Assembly (NCBI RefSeq): GCF_000424065.1
Contig: NZ_AUJE01000011.1
Coordinates: forward strand, 43,110-107,109
Source: Selenomonas ruminantium subsp. ruminantium ATCC 12561
GTDB taxonomy: Bacteria; Bacillota; Negativicutes; Selenomonadales; Selenomonadaceae
Direction: 5' to 3'
Length of the DNA: 64,000 nucleotides
A program made the position numbers and the translations under genes. The notes under the pieces are model-generated. The model had not been told where the DNA came from and searched no databases. It worked only from the letters and a program-made list of their open reading frames with translations. Below are positions 1 to 7,680 of the stretch, one piece after another. Every line of letters begins with the position of its first letter. The first letter of the stretch is position 1.

Positions 1-1
1 G

Positions 2-553
2 ATTTTTCAACAGGCGGGCAGCAGCTTTTGTCCGATTCGCCGCATCGGCACGCAGATAAAGGAAATGATGGCGGCGCATGGCTATACCGATGCGCGGGCC
101 GTGGAAATAGAAGCCTGCGAACTGCTGCATAAATTCGGCTTTGCCGAGCCTAAGCGCATTTTTGCAAGTTACCCTTTTGAACTCTCCGGCGGCATGCAAC
201 AGCGGGCGGCGGTGGCGGCGGCCATGCTCTTAAAGCCCAAAATCCTGCTTGCCGACGAGCCGACCTCGGCCCTCGATGTTACCGTGCAGAAACAGGTCAT
301 TGAGGAAATGCTGCTGGCGCGGGAACTGTTTGGCACGGCGATTATTTTGGTCACGCATAATATCGGCGTCATCCGTGCGATGGCCGATACTATGCTCGTG
401 CTTCATCAGGGGGAAGTGATGGAATATGGCAAAGCCAAGGAAATCTTAAATAGCCCGCAATCGCCGTACACGCAAAAACTGTTGGCGGCGGTGCCCAGGC
501 TCAGGAGGTCAGGAGTAACCTATGGACAAGATTCTGCAAGTCAGGCATCTTAA
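2..553 (+). CDS. Nickel/oligopeptide-type ABC transporter ATPase, DppD/NikD class (5' truncated)
   Basis: The reading frame is open from base 2, so the gene starts before the window; 183 residues are visible. It begins in the Q-loop (FQQAG), then shows the ABC signature LSGGMQQR, Walker B ILLADEPTSALD, the D-loop, the switch histidine (VTHN) and the family-typical C-terminal tail ending SPYTQKLLAAVP. It is one of two ATPases powering a cytoplasmic-membrane importer for nickel, nickel chelates or peptides. It overlaps the next ATPase by 32 bp, so the two are translationally coupled. Substrate cannot be decided from the ATPase. Permease genes should lie just upstream of the window. Confidence 0.9.
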   Translation: MFQQAGSSFCPIRRIGTQIKEMMAAHGYTDARAVEIEACELLHKFGFAEPKRIFASYPFELSGGMQQRAAVAAAMLLKPKILLADEPTSALDVTVQKQVIEEMLLARELFGTAIILVTHNIGVIRAMADTMLVLHQGEVMEYGKAKEILNSPQSPYTQKLLAAVPRLRRSGVTYGQDSASQAS

Positions 554-1283
554 AAAGATTTTTCCCCGGCAGGAGGGCGGCGAAATCGTCGCGGTGGATG
601 CTGTGAGTTTTACGCTTTCGGCAGGGGGAAAACTCGCCATTATCGGCGAAAGCGGCAGCGGCAAGACCACTGTGGCGCGCATGATTGCCCGCCTGATTCC
701 GCCGACTGCGGGCAGGATTTTTTTGGCGGGCGAGGAGATTACGCAGGCCAAGGGGGCGCAACTCAAAAAGGCGTATGCCCAAATGCAGATGGTGTTCCAA
801 AATCCTGTGGACAGCTTCGATCCCAGGTGTACACTCGGGGATGGCATCAGCGAAAGCCTGATTAATCACGGCAGGAGCCGGGAACAGGCCAAGAAGATAA
901 CCGAGAATCTGCTGGCACTCTGTGGACTGCCAGCAGATTTTGCTGACCGCTATCCGCATGAGGTCAGCGGCGGCCAGTGCCAACGGGCGGCAATCGCCCG
1001 TGCCCTGGCGATTGAGCCGCAGCTTGTGATTCTCGATGAAGCGACTTCGGCACTGGATGTGACGGTGCAGGCGGAAGTTTTGTCCCTGCTCAACCGTCTG
1101 CAGCAGGATAGGGGCATGGCCTATCTCTTTATCTGTCACGATATCGCCCTGGTGCAGGATTTTTGTGATAGGGTAATCGTGATGAATAACGGCAGGATTG
1201 TTGAAGAAGGTACACCCGATGAGGTGATTAACCATCCGCAACAGGAATATACGCAAAAACTGATTGACAGCGTGTTGTTATAA
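522..1283 (+). CDS. Nickel/oligopeptide-type ABC transporter ATPase, DppF/NikE class
   Basis: Complete 253-residue ATPase. Walker A GESGSGKTT at about 42-50, Q-loop VFQNP near 91-95, signature VSGGQCQR at about 148-155, Walker B VILDEATSALD near 169, and a switch histidine in FICHD. The start ATG follows AGGAGG. The C-terminal HPQQEYTQKLI segment matches the oligopeptide/nickel ATPase tail. It forms the ATPase pair with the truncated upstream gene and lies 36 bp before the substrate-binding lipoprotein, so one operon is likely. Paralogy with dipeptide, nickel and glutathione ATPases prevents a firm gene symbol. Confidence 0.92.
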   Translation: MDKILQVRHLKKIFPRQEGGEIVAVDAVSFTLSAGGKLAIIGESGSGKTTVARMIARLIPPTAGRIFLAGEEITQAKGAQLKKAYAQMQMVFQNPVDSFDPRCTLGDGISESLINHGRSREQAKKITENLLALCGLPADFADRYPHEVSGGQCQRAAIARALAIEPQLVILDEATSALDVTVQAEVLSLLNRLQQDRGMAYLFICHDIALVQDFCDRVIVMNNGRIVEEGTPDEVINHPQQEYTQKLIDSVLL

Positions 1284-1319
1284 TAGATTTATGTAAAACA
1301 GGAAGGGAGTTTTTGGCAA

Positions 1320-2870
1320 ATGAAATGGAAAAAACTGTTGGCTGCAACCTTGGCGCTGGGCATAAGTGCCGTTGTAATGGCTGGCTGTGGCAGCGACAAG
1401 GCCGCAAGCAATGGGGAAAAGGCGCTGGTTATCGGCGATACCACCTTTAACAGCTCCAACGAGGAACCGGATGTCAATCCGCATAATGCCTATGCTGGCT
1501 GGGCCTGCATCCGCTATGGTATCGGTGAGACGCTTATAAAGTACTCCGACAAGATGGAGCTTCAGCCCTGGCTGGCAACCAAGTGGGAAAATGTGGACGA
1601 GTTTACCTGGAAATTCACCCTGCGGGATGATGTAACCTTCTCGAGCGGGCGCAAAATGGATGCTGCAGCCGTAAAGCAGTGCCTTGAGCACCTTATCGCG
1701 AATAACAAGCGGGCGGCACAGGATTTGAAGATTGCTGCTATCGAGGCCAACGGTCAGGAACTAATCATCAAGACCACGGAGCCGAGACCGGCACTCTTAA
1801 ACTATCTTGGCGACCCCTACGGCTGCATCATTGATGTGGATGCCGGCTTTGAACAGGGCATCGTAGCTGGTACTGGCCCGTACATTGCCACAGATATCAA
1901 GACGGATGACCATCTGGTCTTGAAGAAAAATGAGCATTATTGGGGCGGCACGCCGAAACTCGACAAGATTACCATTCGCACCATTACGGACGGCAACACG
2001 CTTTCGAGTGCCCTGCAATCCGGCGAAGTCCAGGCTGCTTACGGCATGGCCTATGAAAGCTATCCATTGTTCAAGAATGACAAATACAATATCTCCCAGA
2101 TTTCTACTTCCCGCTGCTTCTTCGGGAAGATGAACTTTGACCCGGATTCGGTCTGCGCAGACCCCGCAGTGCGTCAGGCCATCGCGATGGGCATTGACAA
2201 GGAAAACTTCGTGGCCAAACTCTTGGACGGCAATGGTTTTCCGGCTAACGGCGTATTCCCCGCAGGCCCGGCCTTTGGCGGCGACAAGGTAAAGGCCGAA
2301 AAATTTGACCTTGATGGCGCCAAGAAGGTACTGGAAGCTGCCGGCTGGGTGGATACGGATGGCGATGGTATCCGCGAAAAGAACGGCAAAAAACTCGTGA
2401 TCAAATGGCTGACCTATCCGAGCCGTCAGGAACTGCCGCTGCTGGCTGAATCCGCACAGGCAACATTGAAGGAAATCGGCATGCAGGTGGAAATCAACAA
2501 CACCGCCGACAACAATCAGGTGGTCAAAGATACCAAGGCCTGGGATGTCTATGCCATGGCCAATGTACAGGCACCGACCGGCGACCCGGAATACTGGTTC
2601 ACGGTGTTTGCAACCTCCAATGCTACCAAGAATCAGGGTAAGTACAGAAGTGCCCGTCTCGACGCATTGGAAAATCAGTTGAGCCGCGAATTTGACCCGG
2701 CCAAGCGTGCACAACTGGCGCTCGATATGCAGCAGGTCGTGCTCGATGACCATGCGTTTGTGTTCTGCTCCTTCCTCAAGATGAGCATGATTTCCAAGGC
2801 CAATGTGAAAAATTATACATCCCATGCCTGCGATTACTATCAGGTGACGGCGGATTTGGATGTGGAGTAA
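1320..2870 (+). CDS. Family 5 extracellular solute-binding lipoprotein (nickel/peptide type)
   Basis: 516 residues. A lysine-rich N-terminus, hydrophobic core and VMAGC lipobox (Cys about residue 23) predict a lipid-anchored binding protein outside the inner membrane. SBP_bac_5 hallmarks are present: a LQPWLATKW segment, FTLRDDVTFSSG near residue 100, and GTGPY plus NEHYWGG near 185-210. The FTLRDDV segment and the C-terminal SMISKANVKNY region resemble NikA-type proteins more than OppA, so nickel or a metallophore is a reasonable but unproven ligand. Last gene of the operon, followed by a terminator. RBS GGAAGGGAG precedes the ATG. Confidence 0.9.
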   Translation: MKWKKLLAATLALGISAVVMAGCGSDKAASNGEKALVIGDTTFNSSNEEPDVNPHNAYAGWACIRYGIGETLIKYSDKMELQPWLATKWENVDEFTWKFTLRDDVTFSSGRKMDAAAVKQCLEHLIANNKRAAQDLKIAAIEANGQELIIKTTEPRPALLNYLGDPYGCIIDVDAGFEQGIVAGTGPYIATDIKTDDHLVLKKNEHYWGGTPKLDKITIRTITDGNTLSSALQSGEVQAAYGMAYESYPLFKNDKYNISQISTSRCFFGKMNFDPDSVCADPAVRQAIAMGIDKENFVAKLLDGNGFPANGVFPAGPAFGGDKVKAEKFDLDGAKKVLEAAGWVDTDGDGIREKNGKKLVIKWLTYPSRQELPLLAESAQATLKEIGMQVEINNTADNNQVVKDTKAWDVYAMANVQAPTGDPEYWFTVFATSNATKNQGKYRSARLDALENQLSREFDPAKRAQLALDMQQVVLDDHAFVFCSFLKMSMISKANVKNYTSHACDYYQVTADLDVE

Positions 2871-2897
2871 GCAGCAGGAAAAAATATATTGATGGAT

Positions 2898-2940
2898 AAA
2901 CTCCGTTGGTGTGTAACTTTATGCACTAACGGAGTTTTTA
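2898..2940 (+). terminator. Rho-independent terminator of the ABC importer operon
   Basis: AAACTCCGTT at 2898-2907 pairs perfectly with AACGGAGTTT at 2928-2937, extended by a GTG/CAC pair, and runs into a T tract. The composite repeat begins four bases after it. Confidence 0.88.
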
Positions 2941-3003
2941 GGTAAATTGCAGTTTGTCGGGGAGTTCAGTTCGTGGTAAAGGTATCTTGTTCATACGTGG
3001 TCA

Positions 3004-3197
3004 GGGGCGAACGGGGGAGTACTTTTTCTGATTCCGCTAAACGACCCTCCCTGAAAGAAATCGCTATTTAGCTATATGCGCCGGGCAGGCCGGCGGCGCG
3101 TCTTTCAACGTGCTTTCTAGTTGCTGCCTGCGTCGGGCCGGCCTTCACTGCGTTCAGGCAGTCGCTCCTACAGAAAAAGCACTCCCCCATTCGCCCC
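3004..3197 (+). repeat. Inverted-arm module 1a (MITE-like or structured RNA)
   Basis: Outer arms 3004-3030 and 3171-3197 match as inverted repeats at 25 of 27 positions. Between them are hairpin P2 (3078-3099, GCGCCG/CGGCGC) and hairpin P3 (3147-3162, ACTGC/GCAGT). The same order recurs in module 2 (49667-49859) and, reversed, in module 1b. Confidence 0.75.
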
Positions 3198-3210
3198 AAG
3201 TTACGGATTA

Positions 3211-3540
3211 GCCCATTGCCACGGACTCGTTGCTCCCGTAACAAAAACATCGATGTACTTGTTGCTTATCATCACAACATCGCCACATATGATACATACA
3301 TAACTTTGGTGGGAGAGCAGTTTATTCAGCCAAAGCTGCGATTTAGCCCATTGCCACGAACTCTTTGCTCCCGTAACAAGAACATCGATATACTTGTTGC
3401 TTGCCATCACAACATCGCCAGATGTTACATACATAACTTTGGTGGGAGAGCAGTTTATTTATCCGAAGCTGCGATTTAGCCTGTTGCCACAAACTCGTTG
3501 CTCCTGTAACAAGAACATCGATGTACTTGCTGCTTATCAC
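3211..3540. repeat. Tandem repeat of about 135 bp, roughly 2.4 units, each with a 24-bp palindrome
   Basis: Units begin at about 3211, 3346 and 3479 with the sequence GCCCATTGCC or a close variant. Each contains a near-perfect palindrome centred on ATCGAT (AACAAG..CATCGATG..CTTGTT) at 3240-3263, 3375-3398 and 3508-3531. Copy 2 of the repeat has only one unit (palindrome 49905-49928), so the array expanded locally. Confidence 0.85.
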
Positions 3541-3576
3541 TACGAAAATGACGGTTTGTACGGACATCACTTAGGG

Positions 3577-3766
3577 CGGAGGTGGTGATGCTTTTCGCCG
3601 TGGAACGACTGTCCGAACGCAGTGAGGACTGGCCCACAAACAAAAAGTTCCTAGAAGTTGAGCTGAACATACGCGCCGCCGGCCTGCCCGGCGCAGGTGC
3701 CTAAAAAGCCCATACATTTCCTTGTGGGTCATTCAGTGTAACGGCGAAAAGTATTACCACCTACGC
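3577..3766 (-). repeat. Inverted-arm module 1b (opposite orientation to 1a)
   Basis: Arms 3577-3603 and 3740-3766 pair at most positions, though their sequence differs from the 1a arms (here GGCGGAGGTGG type). Inside are an ACTG/CAGT hairpin near 3608-3623 and the 22-bp GC palindrome 3673-3694, i.e. P3 then P2 in reverse order. Copy 2 of the repeat lacks this insert. Confidence 0.65.
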
Positions 3767-3884
3767 CCAAACTGAGCTGTAACAAATAAATTCAATCTCG
3801 TAAGAACATCGATAAACTGCAATTTGTAATTTGAGCAGCAAATGAATAAATATACTGAAAACTTATATAAACATGAAAAATGAC

Positions 3885-3914
3885 TTGATGTATTCGTTGG
3901 GGTTATGCTATAAT
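3885..3914 (+). promoter_or_regulatory. Sigma-70-type promoter of ptsG
   Basis: TTGATG at 3885-3890 and a perfect TATAAT at 3909-3914, 18 bp apart. The transcript would start near 3921, giving a leader of about 108 nt. Confidence 0.7.
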
Positions 3915-3959
3915 AGCGCAAGTGAATATATTAAAATTATTCTCATGGGTGGCATTTTG

Positions 3960-4002
3960 TATGCAAATTTCTTTTGTAAAAATGCATATGGATGCTTTTT
4001 TT
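3960..4002 (+). promoter_or_regulatory. Possible antiterminator/terminator leader of ptsG
   Basis: AAAAATGCAT (3978-3987), loop ATGG and ATGC plus T7 (3992-4002) form an AU-rich terminator-like hairpin upstream of the start. TATGCA (3960-3965) can instead pair with TGCATA (3983-3988), which overlaps the terminator's left arm. Glucose PTS genes in Bacillus use GlcT antitermination; whether that applies here is inference, and I did not match a canonical RAT sequence. Confidence 0.4.
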
Positions 4003-4028
4003 ATTGGGAATAAGAGAGGATGTGTCTA

Positions 4029-6149
4029 ATGAAAGACGAGATTTTTAGCGTACTGCAACGTGTCGGCCGCAGTTTCATGCTGCCGGTTGCGGTATTGCCG
4101 ATTGCAGGTCTTTTGCTGGGCCTTGGTGCTTCGTTTACCAACCCCACGACAATCAAGACCTATGGACTAGAAGCCATCTTTGGTGATGGCACGATGCTGC
4201 ACTCTTTGCTTACCGTTATGAGTGCGGCTGGCGGTACGATTTTTGGCAACTTGCCGATTATCTTTGCCGTGGGTGTAGCCATTGGTATGGCTAAGGCCGA
4301 GAAGGAAGTAGCAGCACTGGCAGCCATGATTTCCTTCTTCGTCATGCATGTTTCCTGTAATGCTATGCTGCAGCTGACGGGCAAAATCCTGGCCGATGGT
4401 TCCATTGCGCCGGGCGTGCTCGAAGGTACGATTGCTTCTAGCTGCGGCATCATGTCCCTGCAGATGGGCGTATTTGGCGGTATTATCGTTGGTATCGGTG
4501 TAGCCATGCTGCACAATCGCTATTATAAGATTGTTCTTCCCGATGCGCTGTCCTTCTTTGGCGGCTCCCGCTTTATCCCCATCGTATCTACGGTGGTTTT
4601 CCTGTTCGTGGGGATTGCCATGACCTTTATCTGGCCGATTGCGCAGGATATCATCTTCGGTCTCGGCAATGTGGTCACGGGTACGGGCTATATCGGTACG
4701 CTGATTTTCGGTATTGTTAAGCGTGCGTTGATTCCGTTTGGTCTGCACCATGTATTCTATCTGCCGTTCTGGCAGACGGGCGTGGGCGGCAGCATGATGA
4801 TTGATGGTCAGCTCGTTCAGGGCGGTCAGAACATCTTCTTTGCTCAGCTGGCTTCGCCGAATGTGGCACATTTCAGTGCTGACGCAACCCGGTATTTCTC
4901 CGGTGAATTTATCTTCATGATTTTCGGTCTGCCCGGTGCAGCTTTGGCTATGTACCGCTGCGCTCGTCCCGAAAAGAAAAAGGTGGCTGGGGGTCTCTTG
5001 CTGTCTGCAGCCCTCACGTCCATGCTCACGGGTATCACGGAACCGATTGAGTTCTCCTTCCTGTTTGTTGCTCCGCTGCTGTTCGGTGTACAGGTAATTC
5101 TGGCCGGTGCAGCGTACATGATTGCCCATATCCTGAATATCGCCGTAGGTCTTACCTTCTCCGGCGGTCTTCTCGACTTGTTCATCTTCGGTATTCTGCA
5201 GGGCAATGACAAGACCAGCTGGATGCTGATTATCCCGGTTGGTATCATCTATTTCTTCCTGTATTACTTCGCGTTCTCCTTCTTAATCAAGAAGTTCAAC
5301 TTCAAGACGCCGGGCCGCGAAGAGGATGACGAAGAAACCAAGCTCTACACCAAGGCTGATGTCAATGCCCGCAAGGCTGGCGAAAACGGCACTGATGAAC
5401 TGAGCAGCACGATTGCCCGCGCTTTGGGCAGCAAGCGCAATATCACTTCTGTGGATTGCTGTGCAACCCGTCTGCGCTGCTCGGTAGCCGATTCTTCGCT
5501 CGTTGACCAGAAACTCTTGAAGGCCACCGGTGCTTCCGGCGTTATCGTCAAGGGTACGGGCGTACAGGTTATCTATGGCCCGAAGGTTGCTGTGATTAAG
5601 TCCAATCTGGAAGAATATCTGGTAACGGCTCCGGAAGTTGAAGCAGGCGCAGAAGCTCCGGTAGTGGAAGAACCTGCTGTACAGGAAGAAACGCCTGTGG
5701 CTGTTCATGGCGACCATGAATTCTACGCACCGGTAGCTGGTACGGCGCATGCCATCACGGAAGCTCCGGATGCAGCTTTTGCCGGCAAGATGATGGGCGA
5801 TGGCTTCTTCATTGCTCCGGCTGATGGTACGGTTGTGGCTCCCTGCGATGCCGAAGTCATGTTTGTGTTTGATACGAAGCATGCCATTGGCATGAAGGCC
5901 GCTGACGGCACGGAATTCCTGATTCACTTCGGCGTGGATACGGTAAAACTGGGTGGTCAGGGCTTTGAAACCTTTGTCCAGCAGGGTCAGCAGGTCAAGA
6001 AGGGCGATAAGCTCATGCAGGTTGACCTCGATTACGTCAAAGCCAATGCACCTTCTGATGTCTGCCTGGTAATCTTCACCGGCGGTCAGGCGGTTCATGT
6101 GGAAAAATCCTATGGCATCAAGGCTCTTGACGCTGTAGCAACGTATTAA
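4029..6149 (+). CDS. ptsG: PTS glucose-type transporter, fused EIICBA
   Basis: Membrane sugar transporter that phosphorylates its substrate using HPr. About 706 residues. EIIC covers roughly 1-400, with the glucose-family start VGRSFMLPVAVLPIAG and IPFGLHHVFY. EIIB has the phospho-cysteine motif CCATRLR (Cys about 478). EIIA carries the two active-site histidines (about 618 in TKHAIGM, about 633 in LIHFGVD). An acidic Pro/Glu/Ala linker joins IIB and IIA. I start at 4029, well spaced from AGAGAGG, rather than the ATG at 4020, which touches the ribosome site. Glucose is favoured over N-acetylglucosamine by the EIIC motifs. Monocistronic, with its own promoter and terminator. Confidence 0.93.
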   Translation: MKDEIFSVLQRVGRSFMLPVAVLPIAGLLLGLGASFTNPTTIKTYGLEAIFGDGTMLHSLLTVMSAAGGTIFGNLPIIFAVGVAIGMAKAEKEVAALAAMISFFVMHVSCNAMLQLTGKILADGSIAPGVLEGTIASSCGIMSLQMGVFGGIIVGIGVAMLHNRYYKIVLPDALSFFGGSRFIPIVSTVVFLFVGIAMTFIWPIAQDIIFGLGNVVTGTGYIGTLIFGIVKRALIPFGLHHVFYLPFWQTGVGGSMMIDGQLVQGGQNIFFAQLASPNVAHFSADATRYFSGEFIFMIFGLPGAALAMYRCARPEKKKVAGGLLLSAALTSMLTGITEPIEFSFLFVAPLLFGVQVILAGAAYMIAHILNIAVGLTFSGGLLDLFIFGILQGNDKTSWMLIIPVGIIYFFLYYFAFSFLIKKFNFKTPGREEDDEETKLYTKADVNARKAGENGTDELSSTIARALGSKRNITSVDCCATRLRCSVADSSLVDQKLLKATGASGVIVKGTGVQVIYGPKVAVIKSNLEEYLVTAPEVEAGAEAPVVEEPAVQEETPVAVHGDHEFYAPVAGTAHAITEAPDAAFAGKMMGDGFFIAPADGTVVAPCDAEVMFVFDTKHAIGMKAADGTEFLIHFGVDTVKLGGQGFETFVQQGQQVKKGDKLMQVDLDYVKANAPSDVCLVIFTGGQAVHVEKSYGIKALDAVATY

Positions 6150-6167
6150 AATCGCATAATAAAATCA

Positions 6168-6203
6168 GCGCTCTGCGGGAAAAAATCCTGCAGGGCGTTT
6201 TTC
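6168..6203 (+). terminator. ptsG terminator
   Basis: GCGCTCTGCGGG at 6168-6179 pairs with CCTGCAGGGCG at 6187-6197, followed by TTTTTC. Confidence 0.85.
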
Positions 6204-6225
6204 TTGCGGTATATGGGCCCATTCC

Positions 6226-6254
6226 TTTACTTTGCCCCCTATCTTTGTTATACT
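6226..6254 (+). promoter_or_regulatory. Promoter of the LCP gene
   Basis: TTTACT (6226-6231), 17 bp spacer, TATACT (6249-6254); transcription would start about 45 bp before the ATG. Confidence 0.55.
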
Positions 6255-6306
6255 TAGGAAGTTGAATTTTTGAGTTTAGCTTATATTTTATGAGGAGCAG
6301 GTAATC

Positions 6307-7629
6307 ATGCGGCAAAGGCGCAGGGGAAAGCGCAGTTATAAGCGGGTAAAGTGGATATTGGGCATTGTATTGGCGGTGCTGGTGGCGATAGCCGGTGTGA
6401 TGGCAGCAAGGCATCATAATGGTGATGGCGGGGAAACTACGGTCGTGGACGGTGGTCTGGTCAAACACGAGCACATCACCCATGTGCTGCTATTGGGCGT
6501 TGACCGCCGGGAAGGCGATGTGGGGCGCAGCGATACCATGATGGTCGCAGCGCTTGACGAAGACAAGGAAAAGGCATCGTTGCTTTCTGTTCCGCGCGAT
6601 ACGCGGGTGCAGATTGAGGGCAATGATTATGAGAAAATCAATCATGCTTATGCCTATGGTGGTCACAAGCTGAGTCAGGAAGCCGTGGAAAAACTGCTGG
6701 GGGCGAAGATTGACCACTACATCATCATCGATACCAAGGCTTTTGAACGGATTATCGATGCGCTCGACGGCGTGGATATCAACGTGGAAAAGCGCATGTA
6801 TTACGAAGACCCCTGGGATGATAATGGGGGGCTCGTGATTGACCTTTATCCCGGCGAGCAGCATATGGACGGCAAAAGAGCTATCCAGTATGTGCGCTAT
6901 CGTGACGGTGAGGGCGATATTGGCCGTATTGGCCGCCAGCAGAAGTTTATGAAGGCGGTGCTGGCCAAGATTATTTCTCCTTCAGTACTGCCTCGTCTGC
7001 CTAAACTGGTGGAAGAAATCAAATCGGCCATTCAGACGGATATGAGTTTGGCGGAACTGGTGGAATTTGCAGGCAAGATGAAAAACATCCACGATAATGG
7101 CTTGTCTGCCCAGATGGTACCGGGACAGCCGGCCTATATCAAGGACGTCAGCTATTGGATTCCCGATATTACGGATTTGCGCGAACTTATGGCTGAGCAG
7201 TTGGAGTTGACGCTCAGTGATGAAGATAAGGAACGGGCGCAGCAAGATGAAGATGCCTATATGGGCACCCTGCCGAAGGGCATGCAGCTGCTGGCGAAGT
7301 CCAAGAGCAACGGCAAGGTGGAAACGGACGATACGGCCAAAGAGAAGGAAAAGACCGAGCCCATGAAGCCCAATGAAATATCGGTTATGGTCATCAACGA
7401 CAGCGGCATCAATGGTGCGGCGGCTGAAGTGGCAGAGATTCTGCAGCGCAAAGGGTTTATTATCTCGGGCGTGGAAACGGGCAAGACCAGTTCCCGTGCG
7501 CAGACCACGATTACCACATCCACCCGCAATACGGATGTATTCTATGGCATGCCCTTTACCTGTGTGATTATGGACGGGGGCAGTTCCAATCAGGCTGTGG
7601 TGCATATCGGACTGGATTACAGGAAATAA
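6307..7629 (+). CDS. LytR-CpsA-Psr (LCP) family protein with LytR_C domain
   Basis: LCP proteins attach polyprenyl-linked glycopolymers to the cell wall or surface. 440 residues: basic cytoplasmic tail, one membrane segment (about 16-34), LCP core from about 56 to 205 with the hallmark LLLGVDRREGDVGRSDTM, the arginine in SVPRDTRV and the IQYVRYRDGEGDIGRIGRQQ stretch (all conserved ligand-binding elements), then a LytR_C domain (about 356-440). Its own promoter and a weak terminator suggest a single-gene unit. Start ATG follows GAGGAGCAGG. In a diderm Negativicute the acceptor polymer is not obvious. Confidence 0.9.
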   Translation: MRQRRRGKRSYKRVKWILGIVLAVLVAIAGVMAARHHNGDGGETTVVDGGLVKHEHITHVLLLGVDRREGDVGRSDTMMVAALDEDKEKASLLSVPRDTRVQIEGNDYEKINHAYAYGGHKLSQEAVEKLLGAKIDHYIIIDTKAFERIIDALDGVDINVEKRMYYEDPWDDNGGLVIDLYPGEQHMDGKRAIQYVRYRDGEGDIGRIGRQQKFMKAVLAKIISPSVLPRLPKLVEEIKSAIQTDMSLAELVEFAGKMKNIHDNGLSAQMVPGQPAYIKDVSYWIPDITDLRELMAEQLELTLSDEDKERAQQDEDAYMGTLPKGMQLLAKSKSNGKVETDDTAKEKEKTEPMKPNEISVMVINDSGINGAAAEVAEILQRKGFIISGVETGKTSSRAQTTITTSTRNTDVFYGMPFTCVIMDGGSSNQAVVHIGLDYRK

Positions 7630-7631
7630 TC

Positions 7632-7656
7632 AAGACGGAGCATAGCTCCGTCTTTG
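7632..7656 (+). terminator. Hairpin terminator after the LCP gene
   Basis: AAGACGGAGC (7632-7641), ATA loop, GCTCCGTCTT (7645-7654). The stem is a perfect 10 bp but the T tract is short. Confidence 0.6.
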
Positions 7657-7680
7657 TCTATACTTTAAGGAGAATTTATT

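Larger units (their letters stand above)
2944..3825. repeat. Composite dispersed repeat, copy 1 (882 bp, with 12-bp terminal inverted repeat)
   Basis: Non-coding. AAATTGCAGTTT at 2944-2955 is repeated inverted at 3814-3825. The first 60 bp are essentially identical to the start of a second copy at 49607. Inside are two inverted-arm modules in opposite orientation (3004-3197 and 3577-3766) flanking a tandem array (3211-about 3540). A perfect 22-bp inverted pair (3078-3099 and 3673-3694) links the modules. Short ORFs here have no ribosome sites and are made of repeat sequence, so I call no genes. It accounts for most of the 1.1 kb between the importer operon and ptsG. Confidence 0.85.

Noticed and set aside
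3211..3540. Possible CRISPR array
   Set aside because: Units are about 135 bp and similar throughout; there is no alternation of short repeats with unique spacers and no cas gene.
3004..3830. Group II intron or its remnant, because the repeat follows terminators as class C introns do
   Set aside because: No intron-encoded protein and no domain V-like hairpin or GUGYG start could be seen.
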